This document shows positions 32,815 through 44,945 of a stretch of DNA of 64,000 nucleotides, piece by piece; position 1 is the stretch's first letter, and each line of letters starts with the position of its first letter. The stretch is taken from NCBI GenBank assembly GCA_032622095.1, contig CP136069.1, positions 41,766,194 through 41,830,193 of the forward strand, written 5' to 3'. The DNA comes from Siphonodentalium dalli. Taxonomy: Eukaryota; Mollusca; Scaphopoda; Gadilida; Siphonodentaliidae. The notes beneath the pieces were generated by a model, which was given only the letters and a program-made list of their open reading frames with translations, searched no databases and had not been told where the DNA came from. The translations under genes and the position numbers were made by a program.

Positions 32815-34050
32815 TTAGGTTTCACTAGTGCAAAAAATCCCGGAAAGCTGAATTTTTCAGGGATTAATACGAACATGTTTATGAACAACTTGGCCAAAGT
32901 CCTCTAGAATCCGAGTTGAGCTTTTTGAGATATCATGATTTTTCGCAATGGTGCAATTTCTGACGAAATTCCATTAGACCATATGCGAATGCAGTCATAT
33001 GTAGGCTAATTTATGGACTCAATCTTCACACATACCCGTCCATCACGAAGCATGTGTCGATAGATATGCGTAATTGGTGCTAGAGCTTACTAACAGTCGA
33101 TATTCCATAATTGTGATGACATTTATTGGCGAAGAGAGCATATAAATCGCATGGTGATTCAAAATTTTCCTAAAAAAAGAGGGCGAGTAAAGATATTCAG
33201 ACGACAATGAGCTAAAATATGAACCATTACACTAGAAGAGTGGTTAGTTCAGAACAGGAAAGTGATGAGATATATCGAACCATCACCATCTTTAAGATTT
33301 TATAGCCGGAAACATAACACTACCCCCTAAAACGTACCCCATGGCTTTGAATATCTGAAAGGCAAAATACCACATAATAGTCCTGGCGTTTGACGTAACA
33401 ATTGTGCAAATGGTGATAACACTATGAAACTTGGCACATAGGTTCCTTATACACTATTAATCATTTTCAGATGTATAGACGTCGCGGCAGGTCCGTCCTT
33501 GACAACGGTTGCTAGGCAACTATCCCACCTCGAAGAAATACAAATATGACTGATATTATGGCAGTTTTAACAATCTAACCTACGTCATGCAGCATTTTTA
33601 TGGTAAAAGTAATATTAGTTGTTCGAGTAGATCTGGCTGGAAAATTACCATAATTCTTACTTACAGGGGTGGTAACGGTTGCTAGGGACATACCCGAAAT
33701 AGAAAATTGCCGAGCTGACTGATATTATGATAGTTTTGACAAATTAATATAAATTACGTCATTATCATTTTATGGTGAAACAATTGTAATAGTTATTGTT
33801 AGTGTGGGTTCGACTTTAAAATTACTATATATTTCTGGTAACGGTTGCTAGGGACATACCAGACATCGAAAAATGCACACATGGCTGATATTATGGTAGT
33901 TTTAACAAACTAAACTACGTCATGTAACATTTTTATATTGAAAACAATTATTATAATTGTTGTTAGAGTGAACATGGCAGTAAAGTTGCCGCATTCGTTA
34001 CCTAACGGGTGTGTAGTGGTTGATATGGTATGACTTTTGGGAAATTTGCA
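32802..34050. repeat. Left inverted repeat of the large foldback element
   Basis: Contains the terminal ~50 bp, a diverged stretch (32905-33300) and three tandem ~170-bp units beginning near 33500, 33668 and 33838 with AACGGTTGCTAGG and followed by GCTGATATTATGG-type blocks. Confidence 0.8.
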
Positions 34051-37000
34051 TGATATAATTGTTTCATAATATGCCATATTATGCTTATATTGACAATAAT
34101 GCATAACTAAAGGTTGTTGTGTTGTGTTCTGACGCATTCTCGTGTGGCAAATTGGTATTGAGGTTTCATTGTTGCTAGGTAACCACCTACCATTGACACA
34201 TTTTCTTTAATTAAACTGACAGACTATTCAGTTAGTTTTATCATAATCACATACCTGTGTGGAGTTTACTATTGTTTCTTCCATGATTCGATTGTTGGAA
34301 TACATTTTGATGAGACATGTAAAAATATTGACCCACATTTATGTCGATACCACCTGAACCCCCCTCCATGGAATCCGACATTCGCACTACATTTGACAAT
34401 GGCATCCATGCAGAACACTCTATCACGGTGTGGTAGCATCCGCATACCAGTTGCAATACGGTATGAACTAACTGTGTTTCTTTCATATCCATGCCATAAC
34501 TACATATATGTCAATACATGGTCATGAGTCATTTACAAGTCTATGGGAGCTCGTACATGAGCGTGGCCTATATATTTCAGATTGAGATACCATGAACTAC
34601 CCTTTGGAACCGGTGACCAATACCCATTTACAACCCACAGTTACTAAGGAACAGCATCCAATGACGTGTCTTAACTACTGTGTCCATGCCATAGAAAGGG
34701 GCATGGGCCGATGATATACTAGCTATTTAGGGTTCGTTCTATTGATTTGCCTGGGTACATGTCATGTGTACATAACTATAGACAATTGTGTATTTGCACT
34801 ACATGTGGTGTTCATATGGGTCCATAGCGTATGCGTGGCTGTGGTTATAACCTAGATAGTCATGGCACATGTACATTCATGGGATGGGTTCATGTTTTAC
34901 ATATAAATGTCTTGTAATAAAGTCATAACTAAATCAGCCTGGATACATGGACTGTCCACAGTGGCCCGTCTCAATTTCCTACCTATATGAGCCTGGGTCC
35001 ACAGCCAAGCTATGGTGGTGCACACGACCAATCGATAGGGACCTTCATGCTATAGGGCGTTGGTCGAATGGCTGAAAACGTACGTACGTATACGGTATTC
35101 ATATATAGTATAGAGACGTGGATCCATGCACAAGTCCGTATCCAGCCACTAGCAAAGACAGTTCGTCATATATTATGAGGGCATTGGACACGAGCTGTGC
35201 GACGGGAGGGGGTGTCCCCCGTCGCACTGAGGAGGGGTCCGGGGTTTTTCCCCCGGGGAAAATTTTGGAAAAAATATGATGCAAACGGCGTACTTTAGAT
35301 CCGCCCTGAAACATAAAAGTTGAGCTTTGATTTTTCCAAGTTTTCTCTCACAGGCCTGCATATGAACGGTATCTATATTGCCTAGCTATTTTAAATGAAC
35401 CAATTGTCTTGTGGAAGTAACATATTCCACTGGGCTGACCATGGATCGAACCAGTATCAGACAAGTTTGTGACCTGAACCTGAAAATTTCTAAATCCTAA
35501 CATATATAGTAGTCTATCTGCAGGGAATATCACCTCCCCCGATTTGTTTTTCTTAAGTTATTTATAAGTTCTTAACTGACAATATGGGAGGGACCAGGAC
35601 ACACTGAGCCGACCATGGATCGGCTCTGTGTGAGAATTTTTTGAAATCTGAACATACTAATTACAAAATCCTAGTATCTATTGAGTAGCCCCAGTGTTTC
35701 CAAATGTTAGAAACTTTAAACCTGACACCCCCTAGGTTGCAAAATTTCCAAATGATGGTCATTTCAGTAAAAAATTTGGACCAAAGGTAGGAAAATATGT
35801 AAATGATGGTCTAAAACAAAATATTCCCCACCAATAGATTGTTGGAAAATCGATTTACGAAATCGATTTTAGCCTATTGTTTCGTGTGATATTTCCAACT
35901 ATTGTTATGTCGGGCATGATATTTCGAACAGTTGAAAATTTTGACCAATGTTGATGGACATAGCTTAATTGGCACTTTAATTAGTATTTTCGTGTACCTA
36001 CCTCTGCCCCGGTTATGTGCTTTACACGACACCCTTTCGCTGTACTGATGTATGGTCTTTATATCCAGTGATTCTGGCAGGCTACTTTTAGTTGGTTATG
36101 TTGATGAACCACATGCAGGTCGAATTCTGGAGCCTTAAGCTGCTTTCACATACCTGCGGCTGATGCAGTTTAAATAGACGCATCCGATTTCAAAACGGTG
36201 TGCTTAATAACTGCGTCCACCGCAACCCCATGCAGTAATATATGTGTGCTTTGAAACGTTGTACCTGTATAATCCGATAGCCGCATGCACCAGCAGCCTG
36301 TCAGTGAAAGCAGCTTTATACCGACATGTGTTGGCGGTCTATATGTGTTGAATTTGTGTGCATAAGTCTCTATTCAAACTAATCCTGCATGTAGTATATG
36401 ACTATATCTATATACGTACATACGTCGTTTGTTCGAAGGGAGGTCCCGCTCAGCAAAAATTTGCCGTTTGGTCAACTGCTGCACATGACACGTTCACCCG
36501 AACGGCGAACGGCAATTACCACCACCGGGCACATGTAGCCAGAAGGGCCGTTCGTTCGAAGGGTTCGAACCCCCTTGGCTACGGGCTTGATGCACATGCA
36601 CGGACTTACCCGTATGCATGGGGTCCATGTGTCTCCTATATATGTGGATCAGTCCATGGCCTACCAGCATATATGTGAATCTATGAAATGATTGATAACA
36701 CCGGTGCCGTAGCTTTTATTTAGGGACATGTGTCCATGTCCTACATATAGGCTCCTGTATCACTGCATACATCATTATAGTCACTTGTGTATTAACACTA
36801 TTTAAACTTGCCTGGGTCTTTGGTGTAGATATATCACGTACAAGGGGTGGGTCCATATCCTACATATAGACAGACACCTGCTTATGCCTGGGTATAATTC
36901 AATATGGCATACATATATCGGCCTTGGTCCATGGCCCACACGTATGGATATGTGTCCATGGCCAACCTACAGTGCCATATGTGTATGGGCTATTTATAAG

Positions 37001-37550
37001 GCCCCCCCATCCTTAACTTTCGTCTATGTGGCATCGGTCCAATATCTAGATATAGGTTGGTCTGTCATAAAACTGTCTCATATGTTCATACCATATATAG
37101 GTTCCTGAATCCATGGTGCACTAATCTATTGTGCATCGGACTTGGTCTATGGTATCTTAGTACATGGTCTATCTGTGGGCACTTGGTTATTTGCACCATG
37201 TAACAGTGTCATGGTGATGGTCATAGATATCATACATGTATGGTTATATGAAGCGGTCTGGTTCGTGGACTATACATATCCTACGTACATAGCCTATATG
37301 TATGGACATGGGTCCTGTGAGTATATATGTGCCTGGGTTCCTAACCTAACTATTGTAGGCTAGGGCCATGGCTAACATATTGTTGGCTGACCCTAGCTAT
37401 GTTCTTCATATATAGTAGAGTTGGTCCGTGACTTACATTATATAACTAGCTGTCTGGGTCTATGGCTTATATAACTATTATGGCCATGCCTCATATTAAA
37501 TATAAGCAACAATTTTTCAACTCTCACTTTGAATTCCCGATATCTAAACT
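34051..37550. other. Centre of the foldback element: degenerate CCATGG/ATATATG-rich repeats
   Basis: No coding region recognised. Variants of GGTCCATGGCCTACATATAT recur irregularly over about 34500-37480. A GC-rich hairpin (GGGGTCCGGGG...CCCCCGGGG) lies at 35205-35262. Short frames here are by-products of this repetition. Confidence 0.55.
36137..36316. mobile_element. Small nested MITE-like element
   Basis: Inverted ends AAGCTGCTTTCAC / GTGAAAGCAGCTT enclose ~150 bp with internal inverted blocks (TGCGGCTGATGCAG, CCGCATGCACCAGCAGC). No clear TSD. Confidence 0.6.
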
Positions 37551-37559
37551 GATGGACCA

Positions 37560-38874
37560 CAACGGATAAGTGTACCCATATTCTGGTTAGACTCACACTA
37601 ACAACATTTATAATTGTTTTCACCATAAAAACGTTAATACTACCATAATATCAGTCATATGTGCATGTTTGTATTTCGGGTATGACCCTGGCAACAGTTA
37701 CCACTCATATAAGTAAGAATTATATGGTATTTTTTTCAGCCATTGTTTTCACCATAAAAACGTTAATACTACCATAATATCAGTCATATGTGCATGTTTG
37801 TATTTCGGGTATGACCCTGGCAACAGTTACCACTCATATAAGTAAGAATTATATGGTATTTTTTTCAGCCATCTCAACACTAACAACAACTATTCTAATA
37901 GCTTTCAACACAACAGTGCTATTAGGTGTAGTTTAGTTTGTTAAAGCTACCATAATATCAGTCATATGTGCATTTTTAGATTGTGTGTGCGTCCCTAGCA
38001 ACCGCCACCCCTTGTAAGTAAGTAATATGGCAATTTGTCAGTCAGGTCAAAACTGACAACAAATATGTTCACCAAAAACATGCTACACGACGTAGTTTAG
38101 TTTGTTAGAACACGTATAATATCAGTCATATGCATTAATCCGATGCCGGGTAGTTGCCCAGCAACCGTTGCTAAGAAGAGCCTGTTGCAAATGACGCCAC
38201 ATGTGAAAATGAGCAGTAGCGTATAAGGAACATATGTGCCAAGTTTCATGCTGTTATCACCCTTTTCACAGTTGGTGTGTTTTCTACAACAAGCACTTGG
38301 ACTAGCGGAAGGGCAAAATGTGACGAGAGCCAGTTTAGGGGGTAGGGTTATGTTTTTACAAGTATTGACCACTTATCATATGTATAGTTGCTAATCCCGC
38401 ATATTATGTTGGAGGAGTGATATCTGTGCAGTTTTAAAAACAAATTGCTTGCGCCTACGTAATGAATAGCCCGAGAAATTTGACATCGAATAATTCAGAT
38501 TGTCTGAACAAAATCGTCATTTTTTGGGGTCATTATGTTATTTTATATCCATATCTGCGAAATTCATTCAAATCCCCCCGTTGAATTTGTATCTCTGGTT
38601 CGAGAATTGTGTATTGAACAATATTGAGTACATTTGGTATATGTTTCGGCTGAAAAATTGTTATAACATCCCATTATTCCTATGATTGTGAAAAATGTAT
38701 AAGTTTTTATTTTTTTATGAACAAAATTGGTTAACTCCGAAAGCTCAACTCCGATTTTAGGGGACTTTTCGTGACGCATCCGCGATGTTATGGCCTAAAT
38801 AATATAAAAAAAAATCAGCTTTCCGGGATTTATTTCCTTACTTTTCCCCATTCACGCCTAATGTGCCTGGACTA
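37560..38874. repeat. Right inverted repeat of the large foldback element
   Basis: The inverse of 32802-34050 with four subunits rather than three. Two of them (37615-37743 and 37744-37872) are an exact-looking 129-bp tandem duplication. Confidence 0.8.
37615..37872. repeat. 129-bp tandem duplication inside the right arm
   Basis: TGTTTTCACCATAAAAACG recurs at an offset of 129 bp and the copies look identical by eye, so this is recent. Confidence 0.9.
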
Positions 38875-41410
38875 CAACCAGTATCTAACAGTAGGCTCTC
38901 TTTACTAGCGCTATTCGTCGCGCCAGTAACGATCCTTGCCATTTCAAATTTGTTGTTGTATTTTCTCTATATCATTGTTGAGATAATCAGGACAGTTATC
39001 CCATACTGGTGATGCATTTCAAGCACTGGTCTTATATAGGCAAAGTATATTCTTTCCAGTGTTTTACAGTTCAATGTAAATCTGTGTTTTCTAACTAGAT
39101 TAACCATTTTCCATGCCTTTTCGGTCGTGGTTCGGATGTGTGTGCACCACGTACCTCGGTTATTGAAGATCAGTCCGAGGTGTTCATGAAAAGGGACTTC
39201 GATTAAGGTGGTATTTCCCATAGCTAGTGGGGGTGATGGACACCTGTATCCTTTCTTGCTAACAGTGATTCAGTTTTTTAGTGGATTGAACTGGACAAGC
39301 CATTTTTTAGACCATTGATTGAGCGTATATATGTCATCATTTAGTACCTTAGCGGCTAGCGTAGGACTTTCAACTGTCAGGTATATAGAGGTATCATCAG
39401 CAAAGAGGCGGATGTTACTTGTTATGTTTACTGCAATATCGTTTATGTAGATCAAAAATAAAAGAGGGCCAAGCACGGATTCCTGGGGACACCGGCGGTT
39501 ACTTGTTGCCATTCGGAAAAACTTCCTTCAATCCCTACTCTCTGATTTCTTTTTCGAGTTTATGGATTAGTCCCAGGTGCCAGACCTTATCGAATGCTTT
39601 GCTGATATCACAAAATATACATAGGACTACTTGACCCTCGTTTAAAGAAATGCTTATGTATTCGTATATGTCTGTCAGCTGGAATACAGTTGAGTTACCC
39701 TTCATAAACCCTGATTGATAATTAGATAAAAGATTATTTTCTTTCAAAAATTCCGAGAGATATTTGTAAATGCACTTCTCGAATACTTTTGACACACAGC
39801 TCAAGAGAGAAATTGGGCGGTAGTTGTTCACAAGACTGGTATCACCAGTTTTAAATATCGGTGTGACGTGTGATTGTTTCCATTCTGGTGGATAATAGCT
39901 ATTCTTGGTAAAAGAATTGAAGTAAAATGATAAGGGTTCACATAATGATGATGCACAATTCTTCAGGACTTTTGGGCTTACACAGTCTGGTCCGCTGGAT
40001 TTTGCAACCTTGAGGCCCCTCAGTGCGGTATACATGTCCGTCGACAGATGTAAGTTTTATTAAAGATAATTGTGGACGGTCAGGGTTAAGTACAGATTGG
40101 GGTAGGCTCTTCCCAGTATCATCAACTGACGAAATGTTAGATAAGTATGTATTAAATGCGTTGGCTTTGTCAGTTGATGAGATAAAGAATTCGCAATTTG
40201 ACGCAATCGGGGGAATAGATCAACTGTCATTAGAAAAGAGATAGCTCTGGGGTGTTTTCCACCAGGATGATTGGTCAATTGTATGATCATTGAGCAGCTT
40301 TTCATTTTTGCTATCAAGTTGTCTCTTGCTTTTTCGAATAGCCGAAATAACCTCGTTGCGTTTGTTTACCCATGAGTGTGGAGTATTCTTTCCTTTAGCT
40401 AACCTATGTAGTCTATTCCTTTGTCTCATAAATTTTCTTATATTGCATGTAAGCCAAGAACGGACGGTCACATTTTTGTTCGGGATAAATTCTCGGCATG
40501 TCGTGATCAGTTTATCTGTAAATATTTCAACATATTTTGAAACTGGGGAGTTGCAAGGCTCCTTATAATTCCAAACGCTAAAAGTTTTATTCATACCATT
40601 GTAATTCGCCATATTATAATTCCATATCTTTCTTATTAGAGTTGTTGATGTATTAAACGTTTCTAGTATTAGTCGCAGGACAACCGGACAGTGGTATCTC
40701 ACGGTATTGTCGAAAAGTTTCCATGTACATTACAAGATTCAATAATACTCTTATTATTTGTCAAGAAAAGATCTAACGTGGTTGGTGTCCTCTCCGTATA
40801 ACGGGTTTGATCGCTAACTTGTTGGGTTAATCCCCGCTCGCTGCAGAGATCATTATTTTTTCCATTACCGTCTACAAAATAGTTTTCATTAATCGCCACC
40901 TATTACCATGTCAATGTCTTCGTCGCGTGCAACTGTTATACTCTTGTCAATTTTTGTCCATACGCTCACGGGTGTGTTTGGTGGTCTATAGAAACAGCCG
41001 ATTAATAACCCTTTTTTTCTTGACCGTGGCATCTATCCATAATGCCTCGATGTCTGGGGAAAAGAGGTCTTTTCTGATGTGGAATGGAATCGAGTCGCGC
41101 ACATATATAAAAACCCCGCCCCTGTTCTTCCATCGTCCCCATCATGGCGTACCGGGTCACGGTATCCAGGAAGTTTGATATCACTGTCGGGTATAGATGG
41201 ACCAAGCCAGGTGAATAGACCAAAATCATATTTGCCTTCAGTCGTTTCGGCGGCAATAACGTCAATTTTACGACGTATACTCTGAGTATTAAGAAGCATG
41301 ATAGAACAATTGGTTTCGGTATTAGGTGTGTTAAGTGGACCTGGGTGAGTTTCCACATCACCCGCAAGTAGTAAGAGCATCGACATGGTCCCAGCCAGTG
41401 TCACTGTCAT
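38875..41410 (-). mobile_element. LINE-A: decayed CR1/L2/Jockey-like retrotransposon, minus strand
   Basis: Domain order from 41410 downward: 2A-like leader; apurinic endonuclease blocks (NTQSIRRKID, WLGPSIPDSD, FYRPPNTP, VIGGD, TLDLFLTNN, HCPVVLRL); linker; RT blocks KSSGPDCVSPKVLK, HVTPIFKTGD, NNYRPISLL, YQSGFMKGNS, DISKAFDKVWH, SVLGPLLFLIYIND and LFADDTSIY (FADD at 39404-39393), then HLGL, IRPVLE, ARIVTGAT and SLLLDTG at the foldback junction. Several frameshifts and stops separate the blocks. The endonuclease is probably dead: the ETW glutamate is missing (FTWLGPS) and SDH is changed to RYH. The RT palm aspartates remain. Confidence 0.88.
41336..41359 (-). other. 2A-like peptide motif at the LINE-A N-terminus (DVETHPGP)
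   Basis: Residues 18-25 of the frame starting at 41410 read DVETHPGP, after a leucine-rich stretch (LLLLAG). The 2A consensus is D-x-E-x-N-P-G-P. Here His (CAC) replaces the Asn, a one-base change from AAC. 2A-like leaders are documented in APE-type non-LTR elements of invertebrates. Confidence 0.8.
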
Positions 41411-41884
41411 ACATAAGACCGTATAATTTGAATTGGAAATGGGAATATTAAAAAAGTTTTTTGGCGTATTAATCGCTGTTGACCATCACATTTTATAATT
41501 TATAATGCACAAAGAGAATACCAGTCGCAAGTTCTTCTCTCCCCGTGACACTTGCATCCGCGAAAGCCTGTTCCACAACAAGCTATATCACCATTCTGGA
41601 GTAATGCGAGTCATAGATTGCATGTGAGTGTCAACTTTAGTTCCCTGGGCAATATCTATGTGGTTGTGGTTGTATTGACTGGTATATACCATCGGTCAGG
41701 TCTTTACGGATTGGGTCAACTCGTGCTCGAGTCGCTACCCTAAAAGTTAGTCAAAAAGTACGCATTTTTCATAAATCAAGTCAACTCGTACCCTGAGTTA
41801 TATATTATTATAGTTTCACTATATATATATATACACGTTTATTATATTGGATTACGGATCACAAACAGCTTACATCGCTACAGT
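41411..41884. other. No recognisable feature
   Basis: May include the LINE-A 5' untranslated region next to 41410. An AT dinucleotide run lies at 41820-41833. Confidence 0.4.
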
Positions 41885-42500
41885 GAGAATAATTGAGATC
41901 GACGCTCGAATATGGAGCAGTGGCATGGGACCCCCACTTAAAGAAAGACATTGACCACCTTGAAAAAGTACAGCGAAGGAGCGCTGAGTTCATAAAGAAC
42001 ATTTATTGTCGCCAAGGAACATCAGTCACCACCATACTAGAGGAACTCGACATACAACCTCTAAAGGAGCGACGAAGAGAACATCACCTCGTCCAGTTTC
42101 ACAAGATAGTTGAGGGGATGGTGCCAGCACTATAGACGCAAACGACTATCTAACACCAAAGAAATCAGGCAGGAAGATCACAGCCAGAAAATCGTTGACT
42201 GCGTGACAACAAACATCGTCGAAAAAGAAGAGTGTAACAATGTATGCGCTTTCGAGCCACGGCGTACTAGCTGTAACCAATTAAAACATTATTTCTTTAA
42301 CAAGCCGACCCTGGACTGAAACCAACTGGAAGACCGGATCGTGTGCAACAGTGATCCAGAGTTGTTCTTACGGGCACTCCGCAACGATAGAATAACTGAA
42401 CATGAGGACACAACACCATCAGAGTCATCAACGGAATCAACATCATCCTCCACCCAGTGCGCCTAAAACCAGAATTTTATTTTTTTTTATAATTTTTTTA
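41885..42500 (+). mobile_element. LINE-C: 3' fragment of a non-LTR retrotransposon, plus strand
   Basis: Encodes LEYGAVAWDPHLKKDIDHLE, VQRRSAEFIKNIY, DIQPLKERRREHHLV, then after a frameshift near 42130 NDYLTPKKSGRK, and in a third stretch NQLEDRIV and LRALRN, ending with an S/T-rich tail and TAA at 42464-42466. These are the RT-thumb and C-terminal blocks of Jockey/CR1-like elements. The T-rich stretch (42480-42500) may be the 3' tail. Confidence 0.85.
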
Positions 42501-44105
42501 TTTAGGTCACAAAATATAGCATATCAACTACAGTGTACATAGAAACATGTATAATTTATAGAAGTAGTATTAATCAAGTTCTTAATTCGATTGAAGTATC
42601 AATGGCATCAACTTTTTCCCCTATAATATGTGGCTGTCAGCAGGAATGATTTTGGGATATGTATAGGTGAAATTTTGACAGTTATTTGTAATAAATGATT
42701 GAAAATAATTAGGTTGTTGTTGTTTCAAAGAAATTTGTCAATTCGTCCCACCGTTCTCTGAATCTAATCACTTTTAATGAATTGAAATAGATGGAATGAA
42801 AGTCTCATATATTCTAGGGTAAGTTCCAGAGTGATATTGCATTTACTTCTGAGATTATCTTTAAATTGAAGGAGTAAGGTATTTGAGACTGAAAATTAAA
42901 AAAAGATATGCAAGACTGTTTCTTTTTCATTCCCACAAAACCCGCAAATTTCTGTTTCAGATAATTTGCATTTGAAAAGTTTTGAGTTGGTGTAGAGTAT
43001 ATTTTGGGTAATTTTATATTGGAAAGTTTGCAGTCCTGTGTCATCTGTTATTTTATATGGCATTGAATAGATTATTCGCCAATCTTTATCACAAATTGAT
43101 TTATTAAGACGTTTATCCCATATTCTGTGTCAATTGAGGTGTTATAGCATTATTTTCTATGAAAATTGGATAAAAAGTTTTACATATTTTAATTGAATTT
43201 TGTACAGTCTCAATAGATTTCGTAGTAACCAAGCTTAATTTTCTATTATCATTCACACATGTCTTCCATGAAGATGGAAGAGCGCTTATCAACCCATGAT
43301 ATGTAGTGAATGGTGTATGAATATCATACTTAACACAGAATGAATCATAGTCCAGAAAGTCATAGATATTTATCAAATAATTTATGAAGTGTATTCCATG
43401 ATTGATCCAGTTTTTATTCATAATTTTTTTTACCATTAACAATACTGTTTCCATTCAAATGTATTGGTTGTGACAATATGTCATCCGGGGCTGTGGTGGA
43501 TTTATGGTCTAATCAAGACCATGATTGTAGCCCACTTTTCCAGAAAGACTTGACGTTTAAGGTAACTGTTTCCAATCCTTCCTTTTTCAAGTGCCAAACT
43601 TTATTCCCTCCAAATTGCTCCAATTCATCAAGAATGATAGTGTTCCATCCAGTTGTTAATAAAGGGTCGAGCATTTTCTTTACCCATGATAGTTTTAATG
43701 CTTTATCATATGAATCAAGATGGGGAAATCTCAAGCCACCCAATTCTATTTGGTTTATAATTACATTGCGTTTAATCTTGTCATTTTTTCCAGACCAAAG
43801 GAAGTTATAAAACACCTTTTGGACCATGTCCTTTATGTCTTGTGAGGGTGAGGGGAGAACAGTTAAACAGTGTGTTAGGGTATGGAGTGCTAATGTTTTG
43901 ATAACTGTTGTTTTTCCAATGAGACTGAGCTGTCTTGAACGACCAATCATTTAATAACTTTTCTATCTTTTTCACTTTATCAATAAAATTCTTTTTAATA
44001 TAGTTGTCATTGAAAAGGTTGAATTCGATACCTAATATAGTTACTGCATTATTGTGATTCTACAATATTCGCTCATCAGTGATCAATTCATCGCCACAGC
44101 CCCGT
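42485..44105 (-). mobile_element. L1/Tx1-like LINE fragment (C-terminal half), minus strand
   Basis: From 44105 downward: WIGPKRGCGDELI and ILGIEFN (end of RT), then SLIGKTTVIKTL, LPSPSQDIK, FLWSGKNDKIKR, LGGLRFPHLDSY, ALKLSWVKKMLD, then NWINHGIHFINYLI, YHGLISALPSSWK, and CGFCGNEKETVLHIFF (zinc-finger-like) near 42945-42900, then ERWDELTNFF. This order is that of L1/Tx1 ORF2 C-termini. At least three frameshifts or stops. Confidence 0.85.
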
Positions 44106-44390
44106 TTGGGTCCAATCCATATGACTTTATATATATAGGATATATAGCACAGTAGCAATGTTATATTTATTGCCTCCGAGCCGAGCTGGCACTTAGAACA
44201 TGCTTGGGACTATACAACACACCAGGTGCCTATTTTTAGAAGCAAATTTGATTTTTGAGACAGCTAGTGCATTTTTTTTTTTGGGTGGGATTCGAACCCC
44301 GGCCCATGACGGCGAGCGCGCCTTGCGACTCAAAGTCCGACGTCAATACCACACGGCCACCGAAGCAACCCCAACAAAGGAAGCTCGAAT
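44106..44390 (-). mobile_element. tRNA-derived SINE, full copy
   Basis: Minus strand: tRNA-like head at 44373-44284 with A box TGGCCGTGTGG and B box GGTTCGAATCC and a long variable region (tRNA-Leu/Ser-like), then an A/T tract and a ~130-bp body (CAGGTGCC... complement, AGCTCGGCTCGGAGGCAAT). It ends near a TATATATAGG motif. Confidence 0.72.
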
Positions 44391-44449
44391 GGCCGCTGTA
44401 TTCTGACGTCGCACTTAGGACACTATATGCACATTTTAAGGTCTCATAG

Positions 44450-44600
44450 TATATATATAGGAGAGATAGCACAGTAGCAATGTTATATTTATTGCCTCCG
44501 AAACATACCGAGCCGAGCTGGCCCTTAGAACATGCTTGGGACTATACAACACACCAGGTGCCTATTTTTAGAAGCAAATTTGATTTTTGAGACAGTGCAA
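44450..44600 (-). mobile_element. Same SINE, headless second copy
   Basis: The ~130-bp body (44462-44598) repeats the body of the copy at 44106-44270 almost exactly but lacks the tRNA head. It is followed at 44600-44640 by a short inverted copy of its own end (GCACTGTCTCAAAAATCAAA). Confidence 0.75.
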
Positions 44601-44639
44601 ATTTTTTAAAAATTTTTTTGCACTGTCTCAAAAATCAAA

Positions 44640-44945
44640 TCAAGGATTTTTTTTTAATTTAGAAGAGTATCCTATAGTCTCCCCCCTAATCATAATCTTC
44701 AAAGTTTTTCAAAATTATTGGTCGTTAATATTAAAGGAGTCAGAATCTGTTTTTTGGTTGACTGCTTCTGGTTGACTGCTATATTGATCAACCACATCCG
44801 ATATTGTTTTTTTCACCAGTTCAGCATATTCTCGGTCTCTCAATAAACTACTGTTAAATTTCCATGTGCCTCTTCCTCTAAGATGACAAACAAACTTTAA
44901 ATTCAGACTAACTGGACTATGGTCAGATTTATAACTAAGCAATAT
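44640..44945 (-). mobile_element. L1/Tx1-like endonuclease C-terminal fragment
   Basis: Encodes SDHSPVSLNLKF, RGRGTWKFNSSLLRDREY and VKKTISDVVDQY, the SDH block and the W-K-F-N-S-L-L motif at the endonuclease/RT junction of L1/Tx1 elements. It probably belongs to the same insertion as 42485-44105, with the RT palm deleted and SINEs in between. Confidence 0.8.

Larger units (their letters stand above)
32802..38874. mobile_element. Large foldback element (6.07 kb) with ~1.3-kb inverted repeats
   Basis: Termini TAGTCCAGGTACATTAGG (left) and the inverse of TAGTCCAGGCACATTAGG (right), followed on both sides by AAATCCCGGAAAGCTGA. Further inside, the arms share GTTGAGCTTT, CATAACACTACCCCCTAAA, ATGAAACTTGGCACATA and tandem units with GGTAACGGTTGCTAGGGAC and GACTGATATTATGG. 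Segments of the outer arm have diverged. The centre (34050-37550) has no transposase that I can see. It interrupts LINE-A on the minus strand. Long TIRs with internal tandem repeats resemble Foldback/Galileo-type architecture (inference). No TSD is visible. Confidence 0.82.

Noticed and set aside
36535-36575. GGTTCGAACCCC as a tRNA B box in the foldback centre
   Set aside because: The motif is a perfect palindrome and no A box or cloverleaf can be built around it.
44284-44373. A functional tRNA gene on the minus strand
   Set aside because: A and B boxes are good, but the acceptor stem does not pair and the sequence continues into a SINE body that recurs nearby.
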